Assembly: GCA_023333565.1 (NCBI GenBank)
Contig: JAJKFH010003198.1
Coordinates: 248,001 to 312,000, forward strand
From: Puffinus mauretanicus
Taxonomy: Eukaryota > Chordata > Aves > Procellariiformes > Procellariidae
DNA length: 64,000 nucleotides
Direction: 5' to 3'
Part shown: one piece after another, positions 12,361 through 26,653 of the stretch
Layout: each line of letters starts with the position of its first letter
Position numbering within the stretch: the first letter of the stretch is position 1
Translations under genes and position numbers: made by a program
Notes under the pieces: generated by a model
What the model saw: the letters and a program-made list of their open reading frames with translations, nothing else
Database searches by the model: none
What the model was told of the DNA's origin: nothing

Positions 12361-15300
12361 CCACGATGCTGAGGCAGAAATGAGGTCCAGCAGGAACACA
12401 GGAGAATGGCCCAACTGCATTTATTCACCCTTAAGAGGACCACGCATTATAGCAGGTGGGCTCTCTTCCTACAGTTCTGCTGCTGCCATCCCAGTGCATA
12501 TTACAGCCTCCTCTCCATATTTCGGGGAAAACTGGTGCATTTCAAAGGAATTTTCTGCTGGGTTGTACTCATTAATAAACATATCAATCAGATAAATCTA
12601 TATATAAGTGAATTCTGTGTGCAGATAGCCATCCACCAATAGTTGATAGTTCAAAAAAATATCATTATAAACTAATAATAGTTGGAGGGATTTCTTTAGA
12701 TTTAGTGTTGTGCTCTGCCAACCCAGCAAATCAGAAATGCTGACAAACCTTAAAACTCTGGGGCTGGTAAGCAGTTACAAAAGATAATCAGAATTTAAAC
12801 ACCTTGGCTTCTGAATATTCATACAGCTCAGTAAATATTATGCATTTATTAAAAATCTATTGCCATCCTTCCCAGAGGCAGAGGACATACAATGCCTGGC
12901 TGGTTTAATCAGCTTCCCTACAAATAAATAGCTTCTTAAAAATGCAGAGTCAGTATCTCCTCTCAAGACATCACTGGGCGAGCTGACCTCTTTAAGCACA
13001 CTGTTTATTATAGTAAGTCTGTACTGGCCCAATGGCCTAACACTCTCCTTAGCCAATTAAACTGTGCATATAATAGGTTTCCCTTGAAGGCTCTGTGAAA
13101 GGCTGAGAATTGTAAGTGGAGATTTTAACAGAGCCTTTTAGCCATACTCTGTGTCTCATTCCTGAATCCAATTTTTTTTCCCAAGATTTGTTCCCATGTC
13201 TCTCTCACTGTCTCAGGTACAAAAAGAATCTAATGACCGGGTGATATGCTAGTCTCAGCTGTTAAGTTAGTTTCATTAACGTTAACATTAAGAGATATTT
13301 GCTGTTGAAATATTTAAGGGAAAACACCAAGTGTTTCGGGATGTTTTTCCAAATTTGGCATGCTTGTGTCAAAAAATAACATTGCTGTTTTCCGCAAATG
13401 TCTAAATTTTTTATTTTATCTCAGCAATAACACAAAAACGATTGCCTGAAAGGTTCATTGTAAAATATATCAAAAAAGCTAAACAAAACCAAGAACTGGG
13501 TATTTTCTTTTAGTACTATGCTTTACTTCAGTATAAAAGCAGGATGTTTACATCAAGGGAGCACTAGATTGTATCCACCATGGTAGATTTTCATATTCAA
13601 TGGCCTCAATGTCTGACAGCTTACATTTTTTAAGAAGCTTTAATTTTGATTCTCTGGGTATGGTTAACATGAATTCAGTGAGATATTTTAGTGGTACATA
13701 CTGTTAATAATAACTTATCTGCACTTGTCTGCAAGTCTAAAGGGCAACTGGTAGCTTAAAAGTTTTAGGGTTCATCAGCAAGGAAGACACTACTTTTTAA
13801 GAGAAGAATTTCAGAAGATGAGTTCCTTTCTTAGTCAATGGGATTACCATTCTTTGCAATCACCAAGGTATTTCGATAGTCCACTTCTTAATGTTACCCT
13901 GTAATTCTCCTTATTAATTTGTTCTTACCTAATTTTATTTTACACCATCACCTTTACATCCACTTGCCTTAAACATGTCTTCTTCAGAGAATTACATTGG
14001 AATCCAGGCTACTTAAATAACTTGGTTTCTTTAGAAATAATATCTACTAGATATTAAATCTGACAACAAATATTTATTTGGGTTTTCTTTCAGATTTGTT
14101 CTGGCTTGTTAGAAAGCATCCCAGAATGAGTCAGAGGGAAGATCTGAGGTAATTTAAAGTAATTTTCTTTTATTATGTCTGGTTCTTTTATGGGAAATCC
14201 TTTCTTTGGTGGGATCTGCAGCAGAGCCTTGCTATTCTGATTAAAACATTAGCTTAGACTGGTCAGTTCAGACCTCAGCCCAAGATTTGAGATTAATCTT
14301 TTTTGCTTTATGCTGTTCACTGAAAATAACAAAAAGTTATTTACTGCATTTTTCAACTGCATATGTAGAAAAAAGCTTAATGCAAAAGAAACATCTTAAA
14401 TGAGTGCATAATTATTTTTAATGATATCAGAGTATAGCTACTATTTACATTTTTCTTCCTCCTATATTTAACTTCTATTTAAATTTTATTTTTCTTTCTA
14501 ATGTATTTTATTTTATTTTATTTAGGGAAAGCTCAGTCATAAGATTGGTGTTCTGACCATTTTTATAGTGATGACTATGATGATACAAGCTATTTCTCTG
14601 TTTTTCGAAGATGAAGTTATTTTTTCCATTACATCTTTTTTAGAAAAGCTTCTTAAGAAGCTCATCAAGAAATGCTGCTCTACAAGTAACATATAAAACC
14701 AGCTAAAATTCTTATTGTAGCCATTTACAACAGCAGAGAAGAACAAAGGAATCAGAACTATATATATCTTTTTATGAAAAAAGTTATGGAACAAATGTAA
14801 GCACAGCTAAAAATAGATGCCATTTATCATATCTATTATTTTTCCATAAATAAAATCTGAAACACATTTTATTTGGAAAAAAGAACACTTTTATAAAACA
14901 TTTTACCCAAACCACAACCATCAGCTGACGTATCCTACATACATTTTATCTTTCAACAATTTACAAAAATACTGGCACAGTACGTGCAAAGATTTTTTCA
15001 CAGTTTTGAATATAAAGGTAATATATATGCTCAAATTAGCACTTGAATTGCATCTTCTGTTTCAAACAACACACTGTGAGCACCAAAATGTACAACATGC
15101 AGAAAACAGAAATACAACACAATTCCCAATATTAATAGACCGCTACACAATTTGATGAGAATTAGAACAAATTTTGTTTAAACTTATAAGTGCTGACTTT
15201 GACTTCTGTGGAGCCTGGATTTTACCCATAAATTTAGTAAAATTTTTTTCAGAGCTTTAAAATATCCTGTTATAGAAAGTACTTAAAAATTCTACAAAGA

Positions 15301-17100
15301 ACAACTATTAATTTTTTTCAGTCTTCCTTGTATGGATATCCCAGCTACTTGGCTGTGCACATAACATGTCAAAATCGGGATATTTGAAATGTTGTACCAT
15401 TTGCCCTTCTACCCCCGGGAACCTTTGGAGCCTACCACATTACCATGTTTACTGGGTTTTTTCTTTTCGTTTTTAGTAGTATATCAGCCTCCTAAGTCTC
15501 TCTGAAGCCTCTTTTCTTTTAAAAACTTTTTGTTGAATTGATTTCTTATTTACTTTCTGATTTTTTTCATCTTCTTTTTGCAGATGGCTTATATTTTCAC
15601 ATAGTGTTATAAAGGACTCAGGAGGTTGCATCTTACTTATTTGTTTTATCCTGTAACAGCATGTGGCTTTCAAAACCTATGTAAAAAGGACACACTTGAC
15701 CTACTTAATACATCTGAATAGGCAGATGATTATAAACATAACTTTTTCCAATCACTTCATGTTTTTCTTTTTAACTTGCATTTGTTAATTAAAAAAAAAA
15801 AACATGTTTTCCAAAACAGGAGGACATTGTAGAGCAGGGTTTTCATTTATCTACTGATTTTGCTGTCAGCGTCATTGACAACAAATTATTGTTAGATTTA
15901 AAGTGATCAGTTTACATAAAATACCTGCATACAATACACTATTACCATTGTTTGTCCTGTACCAATCTAAAAGCATCCTGGAAAAATCAATGATTCATAT
16001 TTGCATTGAAGATGTTACAGTCTGTACACTGGACTTGAATATCTAATATGGCTGCACTATACGATAGGAAAGAGGTAGGAAAGGTCACAAATTCGTGCTG
16101 CATGTAATCATGTGGTCACTGTTTTACATGCCCTAGTGACATAAGACTTATTCTTTTTTAGTTGTGAAAATATTGCTGTTTGTATGTGATTATGTAGAAA
16201 TTGGAATTTTGGAGCAATTTGAACAAGAAAAAGGAGGAAGGCTGACAGAGTTATATTGTGAGAGCTCTTTCAGCCTAGGTGTGGAGTGGAAGAAATGATG
16301 GAAGCCCTTGTGAGAAGAGAAGGGGATTTGGAGATAAAAGCTGGAACCATCAGCAGAGCAGGAAAGCTTGTAATGAGTAAGTGTGAAAAGGAATTAATTC
16401 AGAGCATAAGCAGAGACTGTGTGGCTTATAACCTTAAAAACAATCACAAGAAAAAACGAACATGAGATGAAACTAATAAGAGATTGAATTAAGTGACTCA
16501 GAGACTATAAAAAGGGAGATGACATAGTCAGAGGACCAGGTAGGAAAGATCATCTTGATGACAACAGTCTGGACTAATTGAAGAGACAGAAATTAATATT
16601 TGAGAAAATTGTTTAGGTCTGTCACAATGAGACTATTTGTTCAGTTTAATTATAAGGTTCCTTACAGAAGGAAGATCTTCCTACAAACAACATATAAAAC
16701 AACATAATACTTTTGTTGTCTTTCCTGCTACTTTTTTAGATCCATAAAATATAATGTTTTAGAAAAACTCGATACAGAGGAAGTATGGGACTGAAAGTTG
16801 ATATTGGCAATTTCTAACAAATTATGCAATATAGCAGAGTTCTTAAAAATGTAATTGTGAGGTTGGTTTTTTTTAATTTTTCATCAATTCAATCCAATCT
16901 GGTATTTTCTGTTTCCTAGAGTATCAAGTTGTTCCAGTCCTCAAAGAGTTTTACATAATGTTGTTAAAAACAAATTGAGGTAAATATTTCTTCTCTATCT
17001 GTAAAAACCAAGTAATGAAATTAACATCAGTGAAATATACATTCCCAAGGACTAGTTGTCCAAGTTCAAAATACCCTCCCTAATTCCTGGAAACTACAGA
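12361..17100. other. AT-rich non-coding stretch with one exon-like segment
   Basis: No protein homology was recognised. 14094-14148 is a 55-bp segment with a pyrimidine-rich AG acceptor just before it (ending CAG at 14091-14093) and a GAG|GT donor-like site at 14149-14150. It is open in one of its three plus-strand frames. Isolated splice-like pairs occur by chance, so this is noted and not called an exon. 14450-14530 is a T/A-rich run with TTTTATTTTATT-type repetition. Confidence 0.5.
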
Positions 17101-19600
17101 ATATTACATTCCCTGGATGGACACATCTCCCACAGTGGCAGTCTCCACCCCAAGACGGTCTCTCCACCTCAGCCTCCTCTCCCACCCTTAGAAAGATTCT
17201 CAGACTCCTTCTGACAGCCCCCACCCCAGGTTTGGACTTTCGTCTTCCTCCTACTCCTGAGCCCTTGATGTTCTTGCCAAGTCTGCAGCCCAGCCTAACC
17301 CAGCAGGCTGGTTGGCACCTGCTGGGCCACGCTGTCTGCTTCTTTGCCTTTCAGTCATGGCTGTGTCCAGATTCTCCCTGACCACAAAGATTTGATTCCA
17401 ATTCCAGGCTTTAATCTTGTCCTGAAGTAGTAGGAACCCCATTCTTTTTGGCTGGATAAGTCATTTCTCTTTTCTGCCTGGACCCAAATTATCTTTGCCA
17501 TCAGTAAAATGGTTACCAATTCCCACGGTATTAGTGATGGGTGAAGTGAAGTCATCACTATCATATCCTCATGAAAGGCAGGTTGTAAACCAATACAGAA
17601 TAATAACACTGGGTACAATGTGTAGTTTACACTTATTGGAACCACTGTTTGCCTTTTGTATTTTTAGCTTACGGGTAAAACCACACCCTGTCCTCCCTCC
17701 CCCACCCCTTGATGGGCAAACCCAACAGAAACTCTGCAAGTTGAAACTCATGGAGCTTCCTAGCCCTTCCATAATTATTTTTATCCCCAGTGTAAAGGAT
17801 GATTCAGCCGTCAGTTCTCTGAAGAGAAACAGAGATAAAGAGAGCGAGAAAGAGAAGAGCATGCTAAATTGCTGTTGAAAATGATCCTTTCCACGTGAAG
17901 TAGGAGTGGGTATTAGAGGACAGATGGCTAGTGGAAGCTGGAAGGGGGAAGCTATGTGGAAAGCACCGAGGAAACTAGGGCACTCCGTTATCTATGGCAA
18001 ACCAGAGATAAACAGTGTCATGTAACCACTTAACCAATGCTAGGAGGAGGATGCACATGAGGAAGATAAAAGAAATCAGTGCTGCGTTGTTTATATTTTT
18101 GTTTTCCCTTTTTACAAAGGCAGGAGGTGGTACTAATGGTATATATGGTTTACACTGAACATAAAGACACTCTCTGCCTCAAATACTTTTGAGTGACAGG
18201 AGGTGGAAGAAGGTGAATCAGTGAGTAAGATGTAATGCAGTACAGGTCTGGGGAAGGCTGATGTGCCCTGGAACTGATGCACTCTGCTTAGAAGAAAGCA
18301 GGGGAATCTCCTTATTCAGGCGACTTTTGTTGAAGAGTGGCAATCACCTCCCCCTGAGACATCTGTGGCAGAAAACAAATGCAAAGGACAAAGTAAATGA
18401 AAAGTCTGACAGTGAACAAAGAAAAACAGAGTTAGAGAAGATCTTGGTTTTGGTATAAAGAAAAGCCAGAACAGTATGGGGTCTAGAGCATGAACTGTAG
18501 ATACTGCACTCTAAGACGCCTAATCTCCCCGAGAGGGGTTGTCAAAAGTGACTAAGAAGCATTAGTCCCACTGACAGTTGTGTGGGTGTTTCTGCTTTGG
18601 AAATGTAATACTGAGACTGAAAGGGAAACGTGGTGGAACTTTAATTATTTTATAAGGTTTGAAACCCACTGCAACATTCCTACGTTCTCCAAGTCCCCCG
18701 GGCTCAGCCGCTGCTGCTCACACTCCAGAGGATGTGTGCCACAGTGGGGCATCAAACTGCTGCCTCACGTGGACCCCCCGGTCTTAATAACTGTTCCATA
18801 CAACCAACAAATTTATATATTGCACAAAAGAGGGAAGAGGCACATCTACTTATTCTAATTTCTTTTTTTTTTCTTGATCAAGACAATCCCCAATGGCAAA
18901 GTTTTCATTGATCCAGTAACCAAGTTCAATGGACAGTATACACATAAATGAGGCGTTCAGGAGAAAACAGCAGAGACTTTAAAAAAAAAAAAAAAGCTGG
19001 TTTGGTAAACTTGGAGCTGTCTGTAAAAAGTTAATGTCTTGATCAGCTTATTGCAGTTTATACAGTTTTCATATGTGGTGTTAAAAGGCTATTCAGTTAG
19101 TCAAGGGTGGCCTTTATGGAAATAACTTCTAACTTTGGGATCTGACCAATGCGATTTGTCCCAGAAGGAGGAACAGTTTCTATGTAAATCTTCATTTGGA
19201 TTATTTCTTCTTGTTCTTTTAATCTTGCAATGTGTCAGACAGTCCCTTGAGTGCTATTAGATGTGGACTGGCTTTCTAGCTTTACTTTATGCAGCTGGCC
19301 CTCTTCTTCGAGGACAATAAATTTTATTTGTACTGTATATCTCAGAAACAATTGATTTTGGTTAAGAGCAAATTAATTTTTGGTTTCACAATGAGTGTCT
19401 GGCCTCTTGACTCAGTATTCTCTGAAAAAGGTCACACTAATTCCTCAACAGGTTGCAAGTGTCCTCTCCTATGTTCTACCTCTGGTGTGGGAAACCCTCT
19501 ACTGAACTTGGGGTATGCCTCTCTTTAAAAGACAGGTCATTCCCAGATGACACATTTGTGAGATACTGTAGAGATCTGGACCAAAATGTCACTGAATTAA
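17101..19600. other. Pyrimidine-rich patch then ordinary sequence, no gene recognised
   Basis: 17120-17260 is strongly C/T-biased on the plus strand, with many CTCC and CACC runs. 17820-17860 is a GA-rich run. These biases explain the overlapping unrecognised frames on both strands (up to 127 codons at 17495-17878). The remainder up to 19.6 kb shows only short frames and an A-rich run near 18979-18995. Confidence 0.5.
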
Positions 19601-20960
19601 AATGTGTGTTTCACCAGCGGCCTTGGCCCAGCTGGGCAAACCATTGCTACTGAATGGTGTCAGCATGTCTGAGACATCACCAGTAGCAAACACATTGGAT
19701 AGACCAGCCAGCAGATGGCCTTGCATGATCTCTATGACAGTAGTAGCCTCAGCTGACCTATTAGCTCTACATTACCAATGTAATTATCAGAATGACAATG
19801 ACAACTAGCATGGAGCTCAGCACCAAAATATGAGTATGACCATGCATGTCTCTACACCGGTAGCGACAGGACTTGACAACACTGAACCTCTGTACCATGA
19901 ATCTGGAATAACCATTTCCTATGAGACGTTGACCATTGTTTGAAGTATGGGACAGAGAGTAGGGTGGGGAAATATGGAAACAAGAATGCTCCTTTTCTGA
20001 GCCAGTGCCAGCTTGTCACACAGAAGATGAAGGCGGTTATGCATATCCTGAAACTCATAGCCCACTATTGGTCATCCCTTATCTGGAGGAAAAGGGGTTT
20101 TGTGATTGCATGAGAGGGATTGAAGACTAGTGATGGAAAGAGGAAAAAAATGGACCAGAGGGTGACAGTGGCAGCCATTAACAGCTTGGCCATGTTCCCA
20201 GTATGTGGGAGTATGTCTGAGACATACCAGGTATTGGTAACCAACATGGGATCCTGAGTGTCCCTGTGATATAGAAACGAGGTGAACTTGAGTCTATTGA
20301 GGTGTAGTCTAACATGGCTGTAGGCCATGGCTGTCACCTCTGCTTGTCACACCCTTGGTGTGACCTCTGCTGAGCTTTCTGAGCCTCTCTCACCCAGTTT
20401 CATGAGTACAAGCTTGCCTAATTAAGCTGATGCAGCAGGACCAGTGTGGATGCTGAAGGGCAGTGAAAGGTAGGTCACCAAGGTGGAGTCATTAGATGAT
20501 TACAGAGCACAGAAGTCAGACTTTAAATGCCAACTGAAAGGGAGTGGTCAGGGGGGACCTCAGGTGCTATTTGGAGAGGTGGCAGAGCTGCATCAATGAC
20601 ATAGCAGTGGGGACCACTCAGGGGACCCCAGTGAGGATGGGGATGGGGAGCTACAGTGAGGTTGCCCTCACTGTGGGAACCGGCAGACACAGCCTTGCTG
20701 GGCAGAGTCGGAGCACAGCCTTCCCCAGCCCCAGAGCCATATCGAAGACCAGAAGACTCTGATGATGCAAGGCTTAAGACCTGCTTTCACAAGAGATGCT
20801 GATTCACAGTTTTTGCTTAGTATCTGTAGTGGTAACGTTGGTTAACGTGACCCCAGATGGCCCCCATGTTCTGGGCATCTTAGCCATTCCTCTTTTCGTG
20901 CTGCTTACTACATTTAGCAATAAACTGTATTTTAACAAATTCTGAGTGACCACAGTAAAC
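19601..20960 (+). other. GC-richer patch ending in an LTR- or mRNA-like polyadenylation tail
   Basis: This stretch is less AT-rich than its neighbours. Near its right end is 'gcaataaactgtattttaacaaattctgagtg' (broken here as GCAATAAACTG then an A/T tract), a layout seen in the R/U5 end of some avian retroviral LTRs and also at mRNA 3' ends. I cannot find a matching second LTR, a primer-binding site or any retroviral coding motif. An 8-bp hairpin (GTCACACC/GGTGTGAC) sits at 20346-20364. The call as a retroelement or transcript end is tentative. Confidence 0.2.
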
Positions 20961-22957
20961 CTCCTTTATATTTTCTCCATGTGTGTGCATATTCTGGGGA
21001 AACTAGCTCTGACAGAGAGAAACGCTTTGAGTAAAAATTTTGCAGAAATATCTCCTTTATTCTCCAGTTATCCTATTTTGTTCATCAAAATTATCCCTCT
21101 GTTCCAATACACTTTAATTTTACATGAACTATTTGTTTCATCAGTGAATTAGCATATTATGGTTTCTCTTTTATAGTCGTAACTAATAAGAGAGATGAAC
21201 CAGTGAAAAGACTGAAGCTAAAACCAAACCCAAACTAAAATGAGTACCAGGTTAACGATGTGCCTATTGGCTAAGGCAGAATATAGCAGACAAATGACTG
21301 CATCAACAAAATCAAGCTGTTTCTTCATCTATATTTTTAACCGTTGTTAATACTTTTAGTGTTCCTACAATTGACTGTGTCCAGAGGCTAGAAACATAAA
21401 GACTTGATGGTTGCAATGCTTAGACTCACTTTTAAGTGCTCAGCCACCCATGGATATACTCAGCTCTTAGCGAGGTGCAGAAGTTCCCTCTAGGTTGTTT
21501 AAATGGACTTAAAACAGACATCTAGGGGATCCACAAAATCCAGCAGAGAAGGTGCTGCCTTACCTAGTTTCCCTCCACAGCCAAGGAAGACTAAAGACTA
21601 TCTTGTAATCTTGTCTTGTGACCATTACTATTCTACTACTGATATTTTTGCTATTTCTAGGAGTGTCCTTTTTTGTTACTTTCCATTCTCCATGTTCCCT
21701 TGTACCAATTTTCTTTTTCTTATTACAGTATTGTATTTGTTTTAAGCACTGTGTTAAAAATTTGCAAGTACATACCACTGATATCATGAAATTAAAATGT
21801 CAGCAAATTAATTAATTACTGTTATCAATGTCATAACAGTTTCAGCATTCTAGGTGAAACTGGACAACCACGTCTTAGTATTGGTTTCATATTCAGAGTT
21901 TTTCCTATCTGAACATGAAAATGTAACTTTAGGAAGTAAAAATAAATAGAGATAAAGAAAATATTCACTGCAGCTCTGGAGAGCATTCGATAGTTCATAA
22001 TGCTGCAGACTCACCACTGCCTCTTTCCACAAACACACGTGCAGGGCTTCTATAACCTTTCCAAACTTGTCTACGCTGAACAGAATTGTGGCCTATTACC
22101 TTTGGCTGCTGCAAGGAAACTGTTTTGCCTTTCTGGATGGAGCTAGAACAAAAATAGTGTACAGTAGCAACTAGATACTGGAAGAGATCCAAATGATAGT
22201 AGCTCATTGGCCTGGAAAAAAAATTAAGGAAGATACATCTGAAGAATGCATACTGGACCAGTCCATTAAATATACCCTTATGTTTCATTGTATTCATAAA
22301 GTGAATTATCTGTGCGTATCAATAAAGGCTATCTCTTTCTAATGTGGAGGTTGAACCATAATAAACAAAGCAGAGCTTTCAAACCATATCATCTCAGAAC
22401 CACTATTTTCATGCTTTCCTTTTTTTCAATTGCTTTTTTTGAGTTTTAGGGAAGGCCCTGCTAAATTTCAAGCTGCCTGAATCACAATCTACTACATGCA
22501 CATAAGTCGTAATTTCAATTTTTTTTCCTTATGAAAGGTAAATCTTGCAGTTGGCATCATTAAGCTATTGACACATTCTGCTCCAGTGTAATTACCTTTA
22601 TGACTCTGTTCGTAGTGCTCCTTTTACTTAGAATGGGAAATACCTCAAATAGTCTGGTAAATTTTACTACTGCAGGTGGGGAATGTCCAGTTTAATGGCC
22701 CCACTGTATTACTCTTTGTTATTCATGTGCGCCAAAAAATACACAGGATATAGATGGGGCTGAGTTAACATTGCTGGAATTTCCTGACTTTTTTAATACT
22801 TGATTTTGTATCCTTAATGTTGTCAGTGAACTGGCAGAGGTGGGAGGACTGGGACGGCATACTTCCATATTGGTGTTGAACAGGAGGTGGGTAAATAGTT
22901 GGAGAATTAAAAGTAATTTAATGTGACAGGTAATAGGACAGACATCCATAATACAGT

Positions 22958-22988
22958 CACACACACACATGTACATGTATACATATAC
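22958..22988. repeat. Short (CA)n and alternating purine-pyrimidine tract
   Basis: Six to seven CA units run into ATGTACATGTATACATATA, giving about 30 bp of alternating purine and pyrimidine. Confidence 0.85.
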
Positions 22989-25900
22989 TCTGCCTTGTTT
23001 GTTTCATAGGCAATAAAATGTGATTCAGAAGTGTGGTTTAAATGGCAAAAAATGGCATTTGGAAATCTGATAAAGGTCTGTGTTTGTCAATAATTCATGT
23101 TTCATGCAAAGAGGAATCAATAAAACACATTTTTTGAGGCTGGTATATAGGCTGTAACTGTGTTCAGCAGACAAGACAGAGGTTTGAATTGGTTCCCGCA
23201 GAAAAGAATAATCCTCCAAATGAACAACTGATACCTGGGCTTTATCTAACGAGTGGATATTACTGGGGCTTTGACTGGTTCGGAAGGCTAAAGAAGGCTC
23301 CGAGATGTAATTAGGAGGCATTAGTTACATTGGTTTCCCTTTTAATAGGGCACAACTCTTCATGCAAAACCTCACCCTGATATGTTTTTTGACTCCAAGT
23401 GCCCAGAGGTGCATGGCCAGCCAGGGAATGCATGCCAGGGCAAGCTCGCTGACTCAAAGGAGAGGACTTGCAAAACAACCTGGGAACACAAGAAGAGAAA
23501 ATATCTAGGCAGGAAGTTATAGTAATAGTTTTGTCAGAAAGAGAGCTGTTTTCAAGAGCTTTTCATGTAAACCATTCCCTCTTTTGTATTTTCTTTTTTT
23601 TTATTTTAACACCTCCTCTGGCATTTCAAAAGCATAAGCCATTTCTTTGGCATTGTTTTATTTTCCTCCATGTTTCAATAAGTCTTGGGTTTGAGGAGGT
23701 TACTGATATATTGGTAATTTGTCAACAATATCTCCAAAAGATTTGTGAATATTGCTGAGAAGTGCTGAGGGTTAATAGTTTCCTTAACCTCCGTGTCTCA
23801 GTTATTCCTTATTCACTGGTACACACACAGGAGGCATATTGTATCTGGCTGGCTATATCCTGATGGGAGATGCAGATAGATGCAGGGTTTTCTCCCAGTT
23901 TCCCAAGCTGGCTGACTGAGGTCAGATCCGTGGTCCTGTGCTGGAGCTAACGAGGTCCAGCGAGAGCACTGATGGCATCGCTGCTGCGATGTCCTATCTC
24001 TACATATTTGTCAAGAGTTTGATATAGAGAAAGATTTAAATGTCTTTTTTGTGGCAATGCAAAACTAGATTTTGCTACAGCATGCAAGATGCTTATTTAA
24101 ACAGTAACTCCAACAAACCTGCCAGGATCAGCACCTTTGGTTAGCATTTGTGGGCGAGCAGTGGTGATAACAGTTGAACCTGCATGTGTGCTTAGTTGGC
24201 TTTTCTCACCGTTGCCTCACTGGCAGTGTAATGAATCGGCACTTTTGTTCATCAATGTACGGTTCTCTGAGTCGGATTTTCAGCTCCCTCTCTGTACATC
24301 TGTCGACTGGATACAAGTATACGTTCTAGTGCCCTTTCATATGTTCTTGGCACAGATGCTTTTCGTTGGCATGAACATTAGGCTGAGTTTGTTGGCATTT
24401 TAGGAAGTGAATCTGATTTAAAATGCAAACCGAAGAACAAATAAAATAAAACAAACAAACAAACACACCAGGAGAGTGTTCCCGCAGCGGAAGCTGTGCA
24501 TGGCTCACAGTTTACACATACAGGCTTAGCCTTCCTGCCCTCTGTCTCCCAGGTTTACTCATCCCATCAGGGAGCGAATATGGAGTTTCAAGTGAGCAGC
24601 ATTTCACTGCTTAGATGACAGATGCTTTCTGTCTAGAGGAATTCTGGCTGATGAGGAGCTGGAGGATGTCTCTTCTGCCCTTCTCCCAGCATGCCCAAGG
24701 ACTTAAACAGCCCAGAGAAAGCCAGTAGTCAAAAAGAGCTTCCCCAAGTCCGAGACAAATGTATTCTCTAGGTGATCCACTAAACTGATTTTCTTATGAA
24801 CTTTTTTTTTAAAAATGGATCATTGACTATATAGAAGTGCAAAATTATGGATGGCTTAAAAGCAAACAACTGCTCACCTCAAAAGTTTTCAGAATATGTT
24901 TCTTAGCTACTACTGAAATTTATTTTCCTATGTGGGAAAACTTTGACATACTGTTTGAGATGTCTGCCTTGATGATGTGGGTTTAGCAGGATTGCCTGAG
25001 TCCCATACTTTACCATCAGAATGATAGCATGCTGAAATGACTAATACAGCTAGCACAGGATTTAATGAAATTACATGTCAGACAGGTACTATTAAACATA
25101 TGGGAGATGCTCTAGGGTACTGTTGTATTGCAACCCAGTAATGACAGTAGCTCAAGTACAACTGTAGATGGGATCTTGAGTAAGAGCACCTTGAGGACAA
25201 CACAGGTTTTTATGTTAAAAAAACCCCAACAAACAAGTTCTGCTTCACAAAAGGACGGTAGGTCATGTTCAAATGTGAGAATATATACTAGGTGAGAGAA
25301 AAACCCACAGTATGTAGGCCATGATATTATGAAATATCAGTCTTTTCTGAAATCACTAAGTCCATTGGTCACCTTAACAGAGGTCAGATAGTCAAACTTG
25401 AAACACTTATATTCACACACTTACTGTTTATTTGCTATCTTGACATTCAACTGGTCATATAGGGATGGGTTTTACAGGAAAGAGGTTTTGTAACAACATT
25501 TTGATATAGAAAAGAATAGTAAATGCCCAAATAACTTGTAATTAAAAGTTTTATCTCTTCTCACCATTCCTACCCTTATAAGGTTTCTTTTTTCAGTCTT
25601 GATTACGGTAAAGAAAGTATAGTAACACTATTCATGGCAGAGCAGAGAAAAACTGCCTGTGAGAAAAGTTAAAAACTCCAAAATACAATATTTGGAACCT
25701 GACTGGGGCCTCTGATTTTTTCCTATTGACTTCAATTAATTTTAATTTTAAGTTCTTTTTATTATTTTATTAAAATCAGAACACACATAGAATAAAGTTT
25801 GCTGTCTGCTCTAGTTCAGAAAAAATGAAAGCACAGCCTGTACTGAATGATAGAGTTGTGCTTTAATGTCCAGCCATGTGGTTTCTCCATGGAAAACTAA

Positions 25901-26628
25901 TGAGTTAAAGATGAAATTCCTCTTCTAGTTTGCATATATCTTCTTGCAAGGATTCTGCTGAGCAGAAGTATAATTGGAGACTCTATACAATTGAGTCTTG
26001 TACTTTTTAATCCTAACATCATAAGCTACGAAACATCTTTCTTCCCACAAAAACGCGATGTTTTTGGTCCTAGACATGCTCAGTTATGGACATTTTTGAA
26101 ATAAAGTAAACATTCTCAAAAATACCAGGACCATTCCCCTGAATTTTATTTAATACCATCTGGAAATAGAGCAGGGTAAAAACCAGAGAAACAAAAAGAT
26201 GTAAAACTAATGTCTCAAAGCTCAAAGAGTTGTCTCGAGTTTCTGTACTAGGGGCTTATTCGGCTCTTATTGAATCAAAAGAAAAATAGAAGCAGAAAGC
26301 AGAGAGGAGGTTTCCATTCATGCTTCTCATGCTGTTTTCACTTATTAAACTTCGTTCTGAGTTCACAGGAGTGGGTTCACAACAGTCTTCCACATAAACT
26401 GTATCTGAAAGTGTGTAAACTGTATTCAGAGGTATACTGAAGGTGGACAGAGACATTTCACTTGCATTCAAGTATATGAATGTGTTTTTAAAATCCATTA
26501 TATGATACAGTAGCTTTATAATACCTGTGATGATTTAAAAAGTGTTGAAAACTTTGAAACTATGACCCTCTGTTGCCCATTTTGTTACAGTTTAACCAAG
26601 GAGTCAGGAAAATTCCCATTCTCAAAAT

Positions 26629-26653
26629 ATTTCTACACAGAAAGTGTAGAAAT
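26629..26653. repeat. Perfect 10-bp inverted repeat with 5-nt loop
   Basis: ATTTCTACAC at 26629-26638 pairs exactly with GTGTAGAAAT at 26644-26653 across the loop AGAAA. It is embedded in otherwise unremarkable sequence. Confidence 0.9.

Noticed and set aside
17820..17860. GA-rich run as a possible functional purine tract
   Set aside because: Simple low-complexity sequence; nothing beyond composition supports a role.
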